Of a stretch of 64,000 nt of DNA, positions 24,853-33,977 are shown in pieces. The notes under the pieces were generated by a model. That model did no database searches and was not told the origin of the DNA. It was given only the letters and a program-made list of their open reading frames with translations. The position numbers were made by a program, and so were the translations under genes. The stretch spans positions 4,543,680-4,607,679 of the forward strand of contig OY776214.1 of the NCBI GenBank assembly GCA_963675425.1. Direction: 5' to 3'. Source of the DNA: Sporobacter sp963675425. Lineage in GTDB: Bacteria; Bacillota; Clostridia; Oscillospirales; Oscillospiraceae. Position 1 is the stretch's first letter; every line of letters begins with the position of its first letter.

Positions 24853-25301
24853 CCCGCTATCTTCCCAACAACTTTTAGTCGGCTCAGGATCGGCTGGCCG
24901 GCATGACAGGACGCAAATTCGCTCGTCAGGTCCCTGCCAGCGGTCAGCCCGAAATGCGTGGCGGCCGCCCACCCCGCATTGTTTGTCACATCATACACCG
25001 TTCCGTTAACGGCCACATAGGCCGGATTCCCGTCTCTGCCGTTATACGCCGACAGTTCGGCGATTGAAAATGTTCTGGCCGCGTTGAGCTGTTGGCTGTT
25101 TGTGCCGGTGCCAGAAGGCGCATATCTTTCATTTTGGAAGCTCTGAACCAGCATGGTAAGATTGGACATATTCCTGCGGAGTCGGTTCAGCAGCATATTC
25201 TTTGTGCAGACGTTACAGGTTACATATAAACTGTCGATAGTGTCCTGCATATCGCTGATGTTGTTTTTAATCAAATTTATGAATATCTCGCGGTCGTTCA
25301 T
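24849..25301 (-). CDS. Cytochrome b5-like heme-binding domain protein of the hydrogenase operon
   Basis: 150 residues from the ATG at 25301, 9 bases after AGGAG. The N-terminal half is helical with a CNVCTKN motif. The C-terminal half (RTFSIAELSAYNGRDGNPAYVAVNGTVYDVT, then HFGLTAGRDLTSEFASCHAG) is a cytochrome b5-like heme/steroid-binding domain. This soluble form of the fold in anaerobes often lacks one heme-ligand histidine. Here THFG and CHAG histidines are candidates. As first gene of the operon it may be an electron carrier or assembly partner of the [NiFe] enzyme. Confidence 0.75.
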   Translation of the reverse strand: MNDREIFINLIKNNISDMQDTIDSLYVTCNVCTKNMLLNRLRRNMSNLTMLVQSFQNERYAPSGTGTNSQQLNAARTFSIAELSAYNGRDGNPAYVAVNGTVYDVTNNAGWAAATHFGLTAGRDLTSEFASCHAGQPILSRLKVVGKIAG

Positions 25302-25916
25302 GCAAAATGCTCCTAACATATGTATTCTTGGTTAATACAGTATATTCTTAGAAACATTATGTGTTTTACCTTTTTAGCGGTATCCATCATATGAGGGCAT
25401 GGTCTCAGAATGGTAGAAATAATTGATTTATCTGGGTTGGAGAAAATAAAAAATATTTCCCATAAAATGCCTTTTGTTTTTGCTTCAAAGTGTCTTTGGC
25501 ATATGAGACGAGCGTTGCTCTTCTCCGCAACTGAATATTGGTTGGTAAATGTAGGTTTGCAGCGGAAAGAACTGCAATGTTGTACAGTAAGCGCACCGCC
25601 GCAGGTCTGAAAAGGACCTGCGGCGGCGCGTTTTAGCACGTTGTCGGCGTGGATAAAAACTACCGAAAATACGGCAATGCTTCCCGTATTATCTCGGATT
25701 TTACGGGGAGCGTTCCGGCCTTCAGCCACGGCGCTCCCCGTTACCCCATCGTGTTATCTCAAAATTTTCCCTCACAAATCCCGCCGTTACTCGCTCCTTT
25801 TGGCAGTTTCGTGATAACCAAATGTAACCAGAATTCTTGATATAACCATTTACCGCTCAGTCCTGAATTCTTCTTTTTCCCTTGCCGACTGCGGAATGGT
25901 CACCGTATACCGTGTT
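25302..25916. other. Intergenic region upstream of hydrogenase operon
   Basis: No convincing gene. Contains the likely leftward promoter region of the hydrogenase operon (TATACT near 25344 on the minus strand, weak -35) and a strong G+C-rich hairpin at 25596-25626 followed by CGCGTTTT. The A+T-rich stretch 25380-25590 before the hairpin could encode a short RNA on the plus strand, but no promoter is clear. Confidence 0.5.
25596..25626 (+). terminator. Strong GC hairpin, probable terminator
   Basis: CCGCCGCAGGTC/GACCTGCGGCGG, a 12-bp perfect stem with a 7-base loop, followed by CGCGTTTT. No gene ends upstream of it on the plus strand, so the transcript it would end is unknown. Confidence 0.5.
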
Positions 25917-26549
25917 TCAAAGAATCAGCTTATCGACTTCTCCATTCATGATGCAAGGTAAGAACTGCCGGATATTCTCAACAGGCCAGTTCCACCACTG
26001 GGTCTGCTGTAATTTCCGAATGGTTTTTTCATCAAAGCGTTTTTTGATTGCCTTCGCGGGAGTGCCGCCGACGATCGTATACGGTGGAACGTCCTTTGTC
26101 ACGACCGCTCTTGCTCCGATAATCGCGCCGTCACCGATGTGAACGCCGGATAAAATCACAGCTTCATATCCGATCCAAACGTCGTTGTCGACAACGATAT
26201 CGCCTTTGTTGTCCCATGCGGACGCGACATTCTTAATATCCAGATCCCAATCTTCAAAGAATATGGGGAACGGATAGTTTGAGAGTGATTTTTGCGTGTG
26301 ATTGGCGCTGGTAAACAGGAACTTTGCCCCGCAGGCGATGGAACAGAACTTGCCGATGATCAGCCGGTCATGATTGACCGGATAGTGATACAGCACGTTG
26401 TTCTTCTCAAACTGCGTGGGATCGGAAACAAAATCGTTATACATCGTATAGTCGCCGACGATGATATTGGGGTTTGTAACGACGCTTTTCAGGTATACAG
26501 TTTCGAAGTCATTGGTTCGCGGATATGTTTTATCAGCCGGAATAGTCAT
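25917..26549 (-). CDS. Xenobiotic (Vat/CatB-type) acetyltransferase
   Basis: 210 residues of the left-handed beta-helix XAT group. It shows GKFCSIACGAKF, a TSANHTQKSLSNYPF catalytic His loop, and hexapeptide repeats IVVDNDVWIGYEAVILSGVHIGDGAIIGARAVVTKDVPPYTIVGGTPAK. These enzymes acetylate hydroxyls of streptogramin A or chloramphenicol with acetyl-CoA, but many chromosomal members have unknown substrates, so resistance is not implied. It stands alone between an A+T-rich spacer and the AlkD relic. Confidence 0.85.
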   Translation of the reverse strand: MTIPADKTYPRTNDFETVYLKSVVTNPNIIVGDYTMYNDFVSDPTQFEKNNVLYHYPVNHDRLIIGKFCSIACGAKFLFTSANHTQKSLSNYPFPIFFEDWDLDIKNVASAWDNKGDIVVDNDVWIGYEAVILSGVHIGDGAIIGARAVVTKDVPPYTIVGGTPAKAIKKRFDEKTIRKLQQTQWWNWPVENIRQFLPCIMNGEVDKLIL

Positions 26550-26701
26550 GATAACCTCCCAAGTTTATTTTTTTACTCAGCTATTCCAGCAGCTGCAATG
26601 CATCGTTTCACTTTACCACCACCCCCGTATAATATGGACAAATCAAAGCTTAATAAGGTTAATTTCTACTTAATTTGATTTTCACCGTACTGAACACAGC
26701 C

Positions 26702-26909
26702 AGATGTGTGAGGCAGGATTTTGAGCAACTCCAAGGCCTCCGGCGCTTTGGCGTACTCCTTCGCGAGCTATCGCAGGTCCGGAGTACGGACGCCGATGAC
26801 GGTTTGCGGGTTTTACCGTCGGCATGCGCTCACACCGGAACTCTTTGTGTTTCAGATCCTGCAGCTCAAACGTGCGGCGCTGGGTGCAATACGATCCATA
26901 TTGTTTCAC
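26702..26909 (-). pseudogene. Relic of an AlkD-type DNA alkylation repair gene
   Basis: Two minus-strand frames together reproduce the AlkD N-terminus. From 26909 one frame reads RRTFELQDLKHKEFRCERMPTVKP. After a one-base shift near 26810 the next frame reads PQTVIGVRTPDLR, a stop, then LAKEYAKAPEALELLKILPH. Intact AlkD family proteins carry this order in one frame and extend for about 150 further residues. Here the sequence stops at about 26702. The frameshift, in-frame stop and truncation mark a decayed gene. Confidence 0.75.
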
Positions 26910-26968
26910 CCTTCACTATCTGAATGTTGTTAATCATAGGATACTTGCAACGCAATATGTGCAGGTAA

Positions 26969-27469
26969 TTATTTCGGTAATCTCCACCAAAGGGTATCTT
27001 CTTCCTTGTGTTTTCTGAATCCACAACTCGCCAATACTTTCTGAGACGCATAACCATCGAGATCAGTTTCAGCCATTACTGCTGAAACGCCATTTTGTTC
27101 TAATGCCCATTCGCACATAGCTTTTACGGCTTCCGTCATGTAACCATTATGTTCGTACTTTTTCCCTAAACCATACCCGATTTCGACTTCGCCGCTTTCG
27201 TTTGGAACATCTTTGAAGTCTGCTGAGCCTACCACAATTCGATCTTCCTTGCGGATCAAGAAAAAGAAGCTATGCCAGACGTAATTATCGCTATCCTTCA
27301 GGGTCATTTCGTACTGACATCTTATAATATCAAGAAAAAAGCCTTCCACCGGCTCTGCTCTGTAAATACAGTTTAGTTCTCTTTCTATTGCAGAGATATC
27401 TTCCATCCATAATATTAGCTGACGGGAGGTCAGCGGCACCAGTTCCAAGCGTTCAGTTTGTATTTTCAT
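26969..27469 (-). CDS. GNAT-family N-acetyltransferase, RimJ/RimL type
   Basis: 166 residues. Typical start QTERLELVPLTSRQL, a central strand IVVGSADFKDVPNESGEVEIGYGLG, and the acetyl-CoA loop region KYEHNGYMTEAVKAMCEWALEQNGV, then ASQKVLASCGFRKH. Such enzymes acetylate N-termini or small amines; the substrate is unknown. It is downstream of a second GNAT gene, separated by about 150 bases. Confidence 0.85.
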   Translation of the reverse strand: MKIQTERLELVPLTSRQLILWMEDISAIERELNCIYRAEPVEGFFLDIIRCQYEMTLKDSDNYVWHSFFFLIRKEDRIVVGSADFKDVPNESGEVEIGYGLGKKYEHNGYMTEAVKAMCEWALEQNGVSAVMAETDLDGYASQKVLASCGFRKHKEEDTLWWRLPK

Positions 27470-27615
27470 TTTACCACCTTTATATGCCCAGGCGAATGTC
27501 CCGGCGTATGTATAGCCCCTTTATCGTACGCCCGCCGATGTCGATTACATCAGCGGCTCAGCCCGGCTATGCCTTGATACATATATTCCATAAACTAAAA
27601 AATATTTGAATTTCA

Positions 27616-28080
27616 TTATCTTTTTACCGGTATACGTTTCTCCAGATAAACTAACCTCCAGTCAGGAAAAATATCATTTTCCTGAAATTTTACATAGCCC
27701 ATCTTCTCATATAGTTTTATATTCTTTATGCTTTTATCGCTTGTATATAATTCATATCTCGGTTGGGGGCATACCTTTTCGATTTCCGTCAGTAATTGAG
27801 TACCTATACCTTTTCCCTGATATTCAGGATTCACCATTAATTTACCAACCAGCAGGGTGTTTCCTTCAATATGACCTCGGACTGAACCGATAATATATCC
27901 TTCATTATTGACTGCTTTTAAAATGATACCGTTCCGAAATTCTTGTTCAAGTTCCTCAAGAGTTTCTTTTAGCGGTTGTATTGTATAATCATTGAGCAAT
28001 TCAGCTTCGCTCTTATAAGCCAAGTATTGTAATTCAAGTATTAGAACCAGATCTGTCATTTCCGCTTTTAAAATTAACAT
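27616..28080 (-). CDS. GNAT-family N-acetyltransferase
   Basis: 154 residues from the ATG at 28080, preceded by AAGGAG; an ATG at 28119 is in frame but poorly placed. Motif A is clear: LMVNPEYQGKGIGTQLL with the Q/R-x-x-G-x-G acetyl-CoA pyrophosphate loop. LYEKMGYVKF forms motif B. Substrate unknown. It faces away from the TetR/MATE unit. Confidence 0.88.
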   Translation of the reverse strand: MLILKAEMTDLVLILELQYLAYKSEAELLNDYTIQPLKETLEELEQEFRNGIILKAVNNEGYIIGSVRGHIEGNTLLVGKLMVNPEYQGKGIGTQLLTEIEKVCPQPRYELYTSDKSIKNIKLYEKMGYVKFQENDIFPDWRLVYLEKRIPVKR

Positions 28081-28364
28081 AGCGCTATCTCCTTCAAAAA
28101 ATTCACGCAAAATGATCATTTGTTCTCCATCAACAGGGCTCGTTTTTTATGGTGATATGATACTATTTTACTCCAGCTTCGATGCTCTTGTATATCTGCT
28201 CTTTGTACAAAGCATACAGCGGTACTGCTGGATTGGATTTTGCTCAAAGTAATTTTATGTCCAAACAAATAAGACTAACGGTAGATATTGACATAGAGCG
28301 ACATGTAATGTATGATCCAAGCATAGAACGAACATTCATTTTGTGCTTGAAAGGTGATTTAATA

Positions 28365-29072
28365 ATGTATAAAACATCAAAGGATACCCAAAAACGCAAG
28401 GAAGCCAAGAGACAGTTGATTCTGGATACTGCCGTGAAGGTTTTCGCCGCTAAGGGTTACCATAATACGACAGTGAAAGATATTGTGGATGAAGCGGCTG
28501 TTTCAGTGGGCAGTTTCTATTTTTATTTCAAGAGTAAAGAGGATTTGTTTACCGAGCTTTATATGAGCATCACAGAAAAATTTCATACCGAAACTATGCG
28601 CGTTTTGGATGTGGAAAACTTTCCGCTGCTCAAAAATTTCACTCGGGTAATGATGGCAAATCTTTGGCTGTATGAGCAAAACCGTGATATCTCCAAGATA
28701 ATGCTTTTAGAGGCCGCAGTAATCAATCCAGATTTTCAGAAGATTAGAAAAGACAGCATAAAAGAATCCGCACAAACCATGGCGTCATGGTTTGAACGGT
28801 TTAAACTGCATAATCCGGTCAACATTCCGGACTCAAGGATTGCCGCTCTTATTTACGCAGGCTCATACTACTATCTTATCAATGACTGGTTGGAATTCGA
28901 CGCAGGCATTCCTCTTACGGACTATGGCTATGCGTTTTGCGTTTATAACCTTCAGGCGCTGAAAATTCCCTTTGAAGAGATAGCAGTCAAAGCGTATATT
29001 GATGAAGTTCTGAAAGAGCTGGAGCAGCCAGATGAAGAAATGGATCAGAAAGAAGAAAAGCGTTTTGAATGA
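28365..29072 (+). CDS. TetR/AcrR-family regulator of the MATE pump
   Basis: 235 residues from ATG 28365, chosen because GAAAGG precedes it and the helix-turn-helix begins shortly after; in-frame codons upstream to 28182 look non-coding. The DNA-binding part ILDTAVKVFAAKGYHNTTVKDIVDEAAVSVGSFYFYFKSKEDL is canonical TetR. The C-terminal domain is all helical, ligand-binding. It overlaps the MATE gene by 41 bases, so it most likely represses that pump and is induced by its substrate. Confidence 0.9.
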   Translation: MYKTSKDTQKRKEAKRQLILDTAVKVFAAKGYHNTTVKDIVDEAAVSVGSFYFYFKSKEDLFTELYMSITEKFHTETMRVLDVENFPLLKNFTRVMMANLWLYEQNRDISKIMLLEAAVINPDFQKIRKDSIKESAQTMASWFERFKLHNPVNIPDSRIAALIYAGSYYYLINDWLEFDAGIPLTDYGYAFCVYNLQALKIPFEEIAVKAYIDEVLKELEQPDEEMDQKEEKRFE

Positions 29073-30444
29073 TAATTTTGGTAAAGATCTCACAACAAGC
29101 AGTATTTCAAAGAACCTGATTCAATTTGCATTACCCATTTTAATCGGGAACCTCCTGTCAACGGGATACAGCGTTATCAATACAATGTGGGTTGGAAATC
29201 TGATTGGTAAAGATGCGGTCGGCGCTGTGGCAGTCAGTTTTCCTGTTTTTTTGGGTATGGTTGCACTTTGCTCCGGTGCAACGCTGGCCACATCCGTTTT
29301 GATTTCAAAGGAGTATGGCGCAAAGGATCATGCGCAAATACAAAGAATCGTTAACAATTCATGGACTGTGGGCATTATCATTATTTTGGTCATCTCTGTG
29401 AGCGGTCTGCTGTTTTGTGAAGAAATATTGACGCTGCTGAAAACACCGCCTGAAATGATGTCTATGGCAAGCGGTTATTTACGCATTATGATTATAAATT
29501 TCGCCGGGTTGTATTTGTCGTATTTAATTTCCTCAATATTGCGCGGCGTGGGAGATACAGTTGTTCCCATGATCTGCATCATTGTTTCCACTGCCGTGAA
29601 TGCTGTGCTGGACCCCTTATTAATCTTGGGTATCGGGCCGTTTCCCAAGTTAGGGCTGAACGGTTCGGCTTATTCCGACTTGATCGCCACTACTGTTACG
29701 ATTGCGCTGGGAGTGGTTTATATGGTTGGCAAGTATAAAAACGAACCTGTAAACCCAACGAGACTTTTATTTGAAAAAGATATGATTTCCGTAATTTTGA
29801 AAATAGGCTTACCCTCATTTGTTCAGCAAATGCTGGTTTCTGTTGGCTATGCGTTTATCACTGTTTTTGTTAACCGTTTTAGTTCTGCTTCCATCGCTGC
29901 TTTTGGCATTGGAAGTAAAATTGATGCCATTGCCGCCATGCCTGCAATGGCTTTGATGATGGCCGCTTCTGCTTTGACCGCACAGAATATAGGGGCCGGA
30001 AAACCCGAGCGGATAAAAACTATCCTCAAATCCGGAATCTTAGTTAACATCCCGGTTATTTTGATGATTTCCATATTATGTGTTGCTTTTCCGCAGGGAA
30101 TCATGAAAGCTTTTGTTAAAGACCCCGAGGTCATACGGGTTGGTATTGATTATCTGAGGATCGTGGGGGGCGGGTACCTTTTCTTCACTGTGTTTTATGT
30201 ATCCAACGGCATTATTAATGGAGCGGGTAAAACGCTGCCAACTATGCTTCTTTCCTTCATATCTCTTTGTGTTGTTCGGGTCCCTCTGGCAGGAATGTTG
30301 TCAGGCACCAACCTGGGCATTCATGGCATCTGGATTGCCATCGTAATCAGTTTTGCCGCTAGCACAATAAATAGCCTTGTATATTACAGATGGGGACAAT
30401 GGCGCAGAGGGGTTTCCTATATAGCTCATGTTAAATCTGATTAG
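29032..30444 (+). CDS. MATE-family multidrug/Na+ antiporter
   Basis: 470 residues with about 12 membrane helices and two homologous halves. The first half has FALPILIGNLLSTGYSVINTMWVGNLIG. The second begins VILKIGLPSFVQQMLVSVGYAFITVFVNRF, and ALTAQNIGAGKPERI is diagnostic of the family. It exports cationic compounds with Na+ or H+ influx. It starts inside the upstream TetR gene with GGAG nearby, so expression is coupled to its regulator. Confidence 0.93.
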   Translation: MKKWIRKKKSVLNDNFGKDLTTSSISKNLIQFALPILIGNLLSTGYSVINTMWVGNLIGKDAVGAVAVSFPVFLGMVALCSGATLATSVLISKEYGAKDHAQIQRIVNNSWTVGIIIILVISVSGLLFCEEILTLLKTPPEMMSMASGYLRIMIINFAGLYLSYLISSILRGVGDTVVPMICIIVSTAVNAVLDPLLILGIGPFPKLGLNGSAYSDLIATTVTIALGVVYMVGKYKNEPVNPTRLLFEKDMISVILKIGLPSFVQQMLVSVGYAFITVFVNRFSSASIAAFGIGSKIDAIAAMPAMALMMAASALTAQNIGAGKPERIKTILKSGILVNIPVILMISILCVAFPQGIMKAFVKDPEVIRVGIDYLRIVGGGYLFFTVFYVSNGIINGAGKTLPTMLLSFISLCVVRVPLAGMLSGTNLGIHGIWIAIVISFAASTINSLVYYRWGQWRRGVSYIAHVKSD

Positions 30445-30555
30445 TAGCTTAACGGCGCGTTTAAAATGTGAAATGCCCGAGTAAAACGAGGTTTTCTTAT
30501 GGCAGTCGAACTATATTTTTATTAGAACATCAAAAAAAGAGAAGAGGTACGGCTC

Positions 30556-30897
30556 ATGGATCCTGCGAAAAGAAAAGAACTGAAAAACGCCTATAATAAT
30601 AAGGCCACTGTTGGCGGTATCTACTGCATTCAATGCAGCGGCAATCACCGCAGATGGATAAAGTCCACAGAAGATATTGTGAGTCAGAAAAATAGATTTG
30701 CGTTTGCGATTTCGACGAGTTCCTGCCCGATACCGGCAATGCGTAAGGAATGGTCTGAATACGGGGCACAATCATTTTCCTTTGCCATTCTCGAAGAACT
30801 AAAAAAGAAGGAAAGCCAAACGGCAAAGGAGTTCTCAGATGAACTCGAAATTCTCCTTGAAATATGGCTTGAAAACTATAGTCACAACACTTTTTGA
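30556..30897 (+). CDS. Small GIY-YIG-like domain protein
   Basis: 113 residues. Starts DPAKRKELKNAYNNKATVGGIYCIQCSGNHRRWIKSTEDI, with GIYCI in place of the GIY motif and a shortened second motif, and ends with an EWSEYGAQSFSFAILEEL block. This resembles short single-domain GIY-YIG-type proteins in Clostridia. The second Tyr and catalytic Arg of full nucleases are not obvious, so activity is doubtful. It is monocistronic and downstream of the MATE gene by 111 bases. Confidence 0.6.
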   Translation: MDPAKRKELKNAYNNKATVGGIYCIQCSGNHRRWIKSTEDIVSQKNRFAFAISTSSCPIPAMRKEWSEYGAQSFSFAILEELKKKESQTAKEFSDELEILLEIWLENYSHNTF

Positions 30898-31179
30898 TGA
30901 AAGGGCGTATCAAATGGAACCCAAAATCAAGCTCAAACAATTCGGTCAACAAGATTGTAGCGCATAATGTTGTTTGCTTGTTCATAAATTCACCCGCCTT
31001 TATTTAGTACTCAAAAATAACAGTTCTAAATAAAACCAACATGCCAGCGGTCTATTTGAATGTCAATACTCTCACAGCGAATTTCACACATACGTCGAAA
31101 TTCTACACGAAATATAAAAGAAGTCCCATCAATCTACGGGACTTCCAATTGGCATGAATTTTTCAAATTCCGATTTAAC
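30898..31179. other. Intergenic region
   Basis: No gene. An AAGTCCC/GGGACTT hairpin at 31121-31144, with A-rich sequence on its left, is a plausible terminator for the leftward TetR gene. Confidence 0.5.
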
Positions 31180-31725
31180 TTACAGCAAACGTCCGACCAG
31201 ATTTGACATCTCATCGGAAGGCTCGACGCAGCCTTCCTTTAGCCATTTGTGAAAAATGCTGATGCAGCCTGCGGTTCGGTATTCCTTGATATAATCCTTC
31301 GTTCGCGCATCCAGCGTGTTGTCGTTATTTCGTGATGATACGATCTGTGATAATTCGATGATATCCTCTTGAAACAAATAGTCGCTGTTTTCGCCCAGCA
31401 GCACTTGAAACAGCTCTGAATTCTCTTTGGCGTATTCAAAAATGCGGGTCATCACAAACGCAGGCGCCTTGTTGTCTAAGCTCTCCGGCAGCACTTTATC
31501 GAGATACCGTCGGAGGTTGTCCATAACCTCTTCCTCCACCTGATGCAACAGGTCGGTCTGGTCTTTGTAGTGTGCATAGAAGGTGCTTCGGTTAATGTCG
31601 GCCAACTCACACAGGGCTTTAACGGAAATAGTGGAAAAATGTTGCTGCATCATCAACTTCACCAGAGCGTTTTTCAACACTTGCTTGGTGTTTTTAATGC
31701 GACGATCCAGTTTATCTTTGTTCAT
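31180..31725 (-). CDS. TetR/AcrR-family regulator of the MMPL unit
   Basis: 181 residues. The N-terminal helix-turn-helix is clear (VLKNALVKLMMQQHFSTISVKALCELADINRSTFYAHYKDQTDLL), followed by a TetR C-terminal domain of the short type common in Clostridia. It is divergent from the MMPL-type transporter gene with about 160 bases between the starts, the usual arrangement for a local repressor. Confidence 0.9.
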   Translation of the reverse strand: MNKDKLDRRIKNTKQVLKNALVKLMMQQHFSTISVKALCELADINRSTFYAHYKDQTDLLHQVEEEVMDNLRRYLDKVLPESLDNKAPAFVMTRIFEYAKENSELFQVLLGENSDYLFQEDIIELSQIVSSRNNDNTLDARTKDYIKEYRTAGCISIFHKWLKEGCVEPSDEMSNLVGRLL

Positions 31726-31889
31726 TGTGTCAAACTCCTGTGAATTTTTTATTACTATCCAACATCAAAAAGGTGTTGTGTCGGAATTAAAACACTTCAT
31801 TCATTTTTTATCGGTTGTAATCCAACACTGTGTTTATTATAATGCAACTCGATTTAAAATTCAATGTGTTGTTGGACAAGGGGAAGTCT

Positions 31890-33977
31890 ATGGAGAACCT
31901 AGCGAGCAGAATCATCAAACATAAGAAACTGATCATTGCGCTTTTTCTGGCGTTCGCGGCCGTCTTTGGTTTCTTAAGCCGTTTTGTCAGCGTCAATTAC
32001 AATATGGTGGATTATCTACCATCCAGTGCGCCGTCCACAAAGGCTCTGGACATCATGGAAGAAGAGTTCTCGCAAGCCATGCCCAACGCAAGCGTCATGG
32101 TCAAAAACATCTCCCTCACCGAAGCGCTGGTTTATAAGGCCAATCTGGCTGCGATAGACGGTGTCACGCAAGTAATGTGGCTGGATGACATGATCGACAT
32201 CAGACAGCCGCTTGAGATGGCGGACCCGGATACTGTGGAAAGCTTCTATAAAGACGGAAGCGCGCTATTTTCTGTCACCATCGAAAAGGGCATGGAGAAT
32301 CCGGCGTGCGAGGCGATACTAAACCTGATTGGCGAGGACAACGCGCTGACAGGCGAAGCTCCCGCACTGGTAAAGCAGCAAACTTCCGGCAAATCCGAGA
32401 TTGTGAACGCAATGATGATACTGTTGCCTATCATCATTATCATATTGCTACTTTCCACCACATCATGGATTGAGCCGCTGTTATTTTTTGGGGTCATCGG
32501 CGTAGCTATCGTTATCAATACGGGCACCAACATCTTTCTTGGCAACGTGTCGTTTATCACAAACGCCGTGACGCCGATACTACAGCTGGCCTGTTCGTTG
32601 GATTACGCGATATTCCTGCTGCACAGCTTTGCTGAAAACCGCAAGAAATATCTCAATACAGAGGAAGCAATGAAGCACTCTGTTAAGGAGTCAATACCCA
32701 CCGTTGCGGCCAGCGCCATGACGACATTGTTCGGTTTCCTCGCGCTGGTGTTTATGGATTTCGGCATTGGCGCGGACCTGGGCATCAATCTCGCTAAGGG
32801 TATTGTTCTCAGCTTTATATCCGTCATGGTGCTCCTGCCTGCATTGACGCTGAGTGTCTACAAGCTGATAGACAAAACCAGTCACCGCGCGCTGCTGCCC
32901 AGCTTCAAAAACGTGAACAAGGTACTGTCGAAATTAGCCATACCCGCTGTTGTGGCGGTCGTTCTCATCCTCGTACCCGCCTTTTTTGGACAAGGGCATA
33001 CCCACTTTACATACAGCGACAACAATGACGATATCACTACCCGCTCCGGGCGGGACAGTGTTGCAATTGGGGAGGAATTCGGCAAATCCACCGTTGTAGC
33101 GCTGCTGGTGCCGCGGGGCGATGTCGCCAAAGAGCTTGAGCTATGCACCGAACTTAAAACGCTCGACCACGTGACAGGCGTCACGTCTTACGCGTCTACC
33201 GTCGGCACGGCAATACCCACCCAGTTTGTAGGCAGCGATATCTTGGACAAGTTTTACTCAGACAATTACGCGCGCATCATCATTTACACCGATACGCCGT
33301 CGGAGGGTGAGATAGCTTTTACCACGGTGGACAGCATTGGCGAGAAGGCCGGCACGTACTACGGGGACGAGGTGTATATGGCGGGCGCCAGCGCCAACAC
33401 CAACGACATGAAGAGCGTCGTTGAGCACGATAAAAGCATCGTCAACCTGCTGGCCGTCCTCGCCATATTCATTGTGCTGCTGCTCACGTTCCGGTCAGCG
33501 TTGCTGCCGCTGATACTGCTGCTGACAATCGAGACGGGCATCTGGATCAACCTTGCGATACCGTACTTCAGCGGCATTTCTATCTTCTTCATGGGATATC
33601 TCATCATCAGCTCGGTGCAGCTGGGCGCCACGGTGGACTATGCGATACTGCTGTCTACCAACTACATGCGACAAAGACGCCTGCTGCCCAAGCGTGAGGC
33701 CATAAGCGCGGCTCTTGGACAGTCTTTCCGGCCGATACTGATTTCGGGATCTATACTCGCGACGGCGGGCTTCACGCTGTCCGCCACATCATCTACCCAA
33801 ATGATTTATGAAATGGGGATGTTGGTAGGTCGCGGTGCGCTGCTGTCCATGGGTATGGTCGTCTGTTTCCTGCCTGCCTTGCTGGTATTATTGGACAGCG
33901 CCATTGCAAAAACAACGCTTAAATGCAATTTTTATAATGAAAAGAAAGAGACTATTTTGGAGGAACATCATGAATAG
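31890..33977 (+). CDS. MMPL/RND-family transporter
   Basis: 695 residues from the ATG at 31890, which has AAGGGGA upstream; in-frame codons from 31830 lack a site. Two repeats each have one N-terminal helix, a large extracytoplasmic loop and a five-helix bundle. Hallmarks are VNYNMVDYLPSSAPST, LACSLDYAIFLLHSFAE and the equivalent QLGATVDYAILLSTNYM with the proton-relay Asp-Tyr pairs. It exports hydrophobic or lipid-like substrates. The next gene encodes an extracytoplasmic partner that overlaps its 3' end. Confidence 0.92.
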   Translation: MENLASRIIKHKKLIIALFLAFAAVFGFLSRFVSVNYNMVDYLPSSAPSTKALDIMEEEFSQAMPNASVMVKNISLTEALVYKANLAAIDGVTQVMWLDDMIDIRQPLEMADPDTVESFYKDGSALFSVTIEKGMENPACEAILNLIGEDNALTGEAPALVKQQTSGKSEIVNAMMILLPIIIIILLLSTTSWIEPLLFFGVIGVAIVINTGTNIFLGNVSFITNAVTPILQLACSLDYAIFLLHSFAENRKKYLNTEEAMKHSVKESIPTVAASAMTTLFGFLALVFMDFGIGADLGINLAKGIVLSFISVMVLLPALTLSVYKLIDKTSHRALLPSFKNVNKVLSKLAIPAVVAVVLILVPAFFGQGHTHFTYSDNNDDITTRSGRDSVAIGEEFGKSTVVALLVPRGDVAKELELCTELKTLDHVTGVTSYASTVGTAIPTQFVGSDILDKFYSDNYARIIIYTDTPSEGEIAFTTVDSIGEKAGTYYGDEVYMAGASANTNDMKSVVEHDKSIVNLLAVLAIFIVLLLTFRSALLPLILLLTIETGIWINLAIPYFSGISIFFMGYLIISSVQLGATVDYAILLSTNYMRQRRLLPKREAISAALGQSFRPILISGSILATAGFTLSATSSTQMIYEMGMLVGRGALLSMGMVVCFLPALLVLLDSAIAKTTLKCNFYNEKKETILEEHHE

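Noticed and set aside
25313..25729. A 138-codon minus-strand frame upstream of the hydrogenase operon
   Set aside because: It crosses the GC hairpin and an A+T-rich control region, has no ribosome binding site and overlaps the promoter region of the operon.
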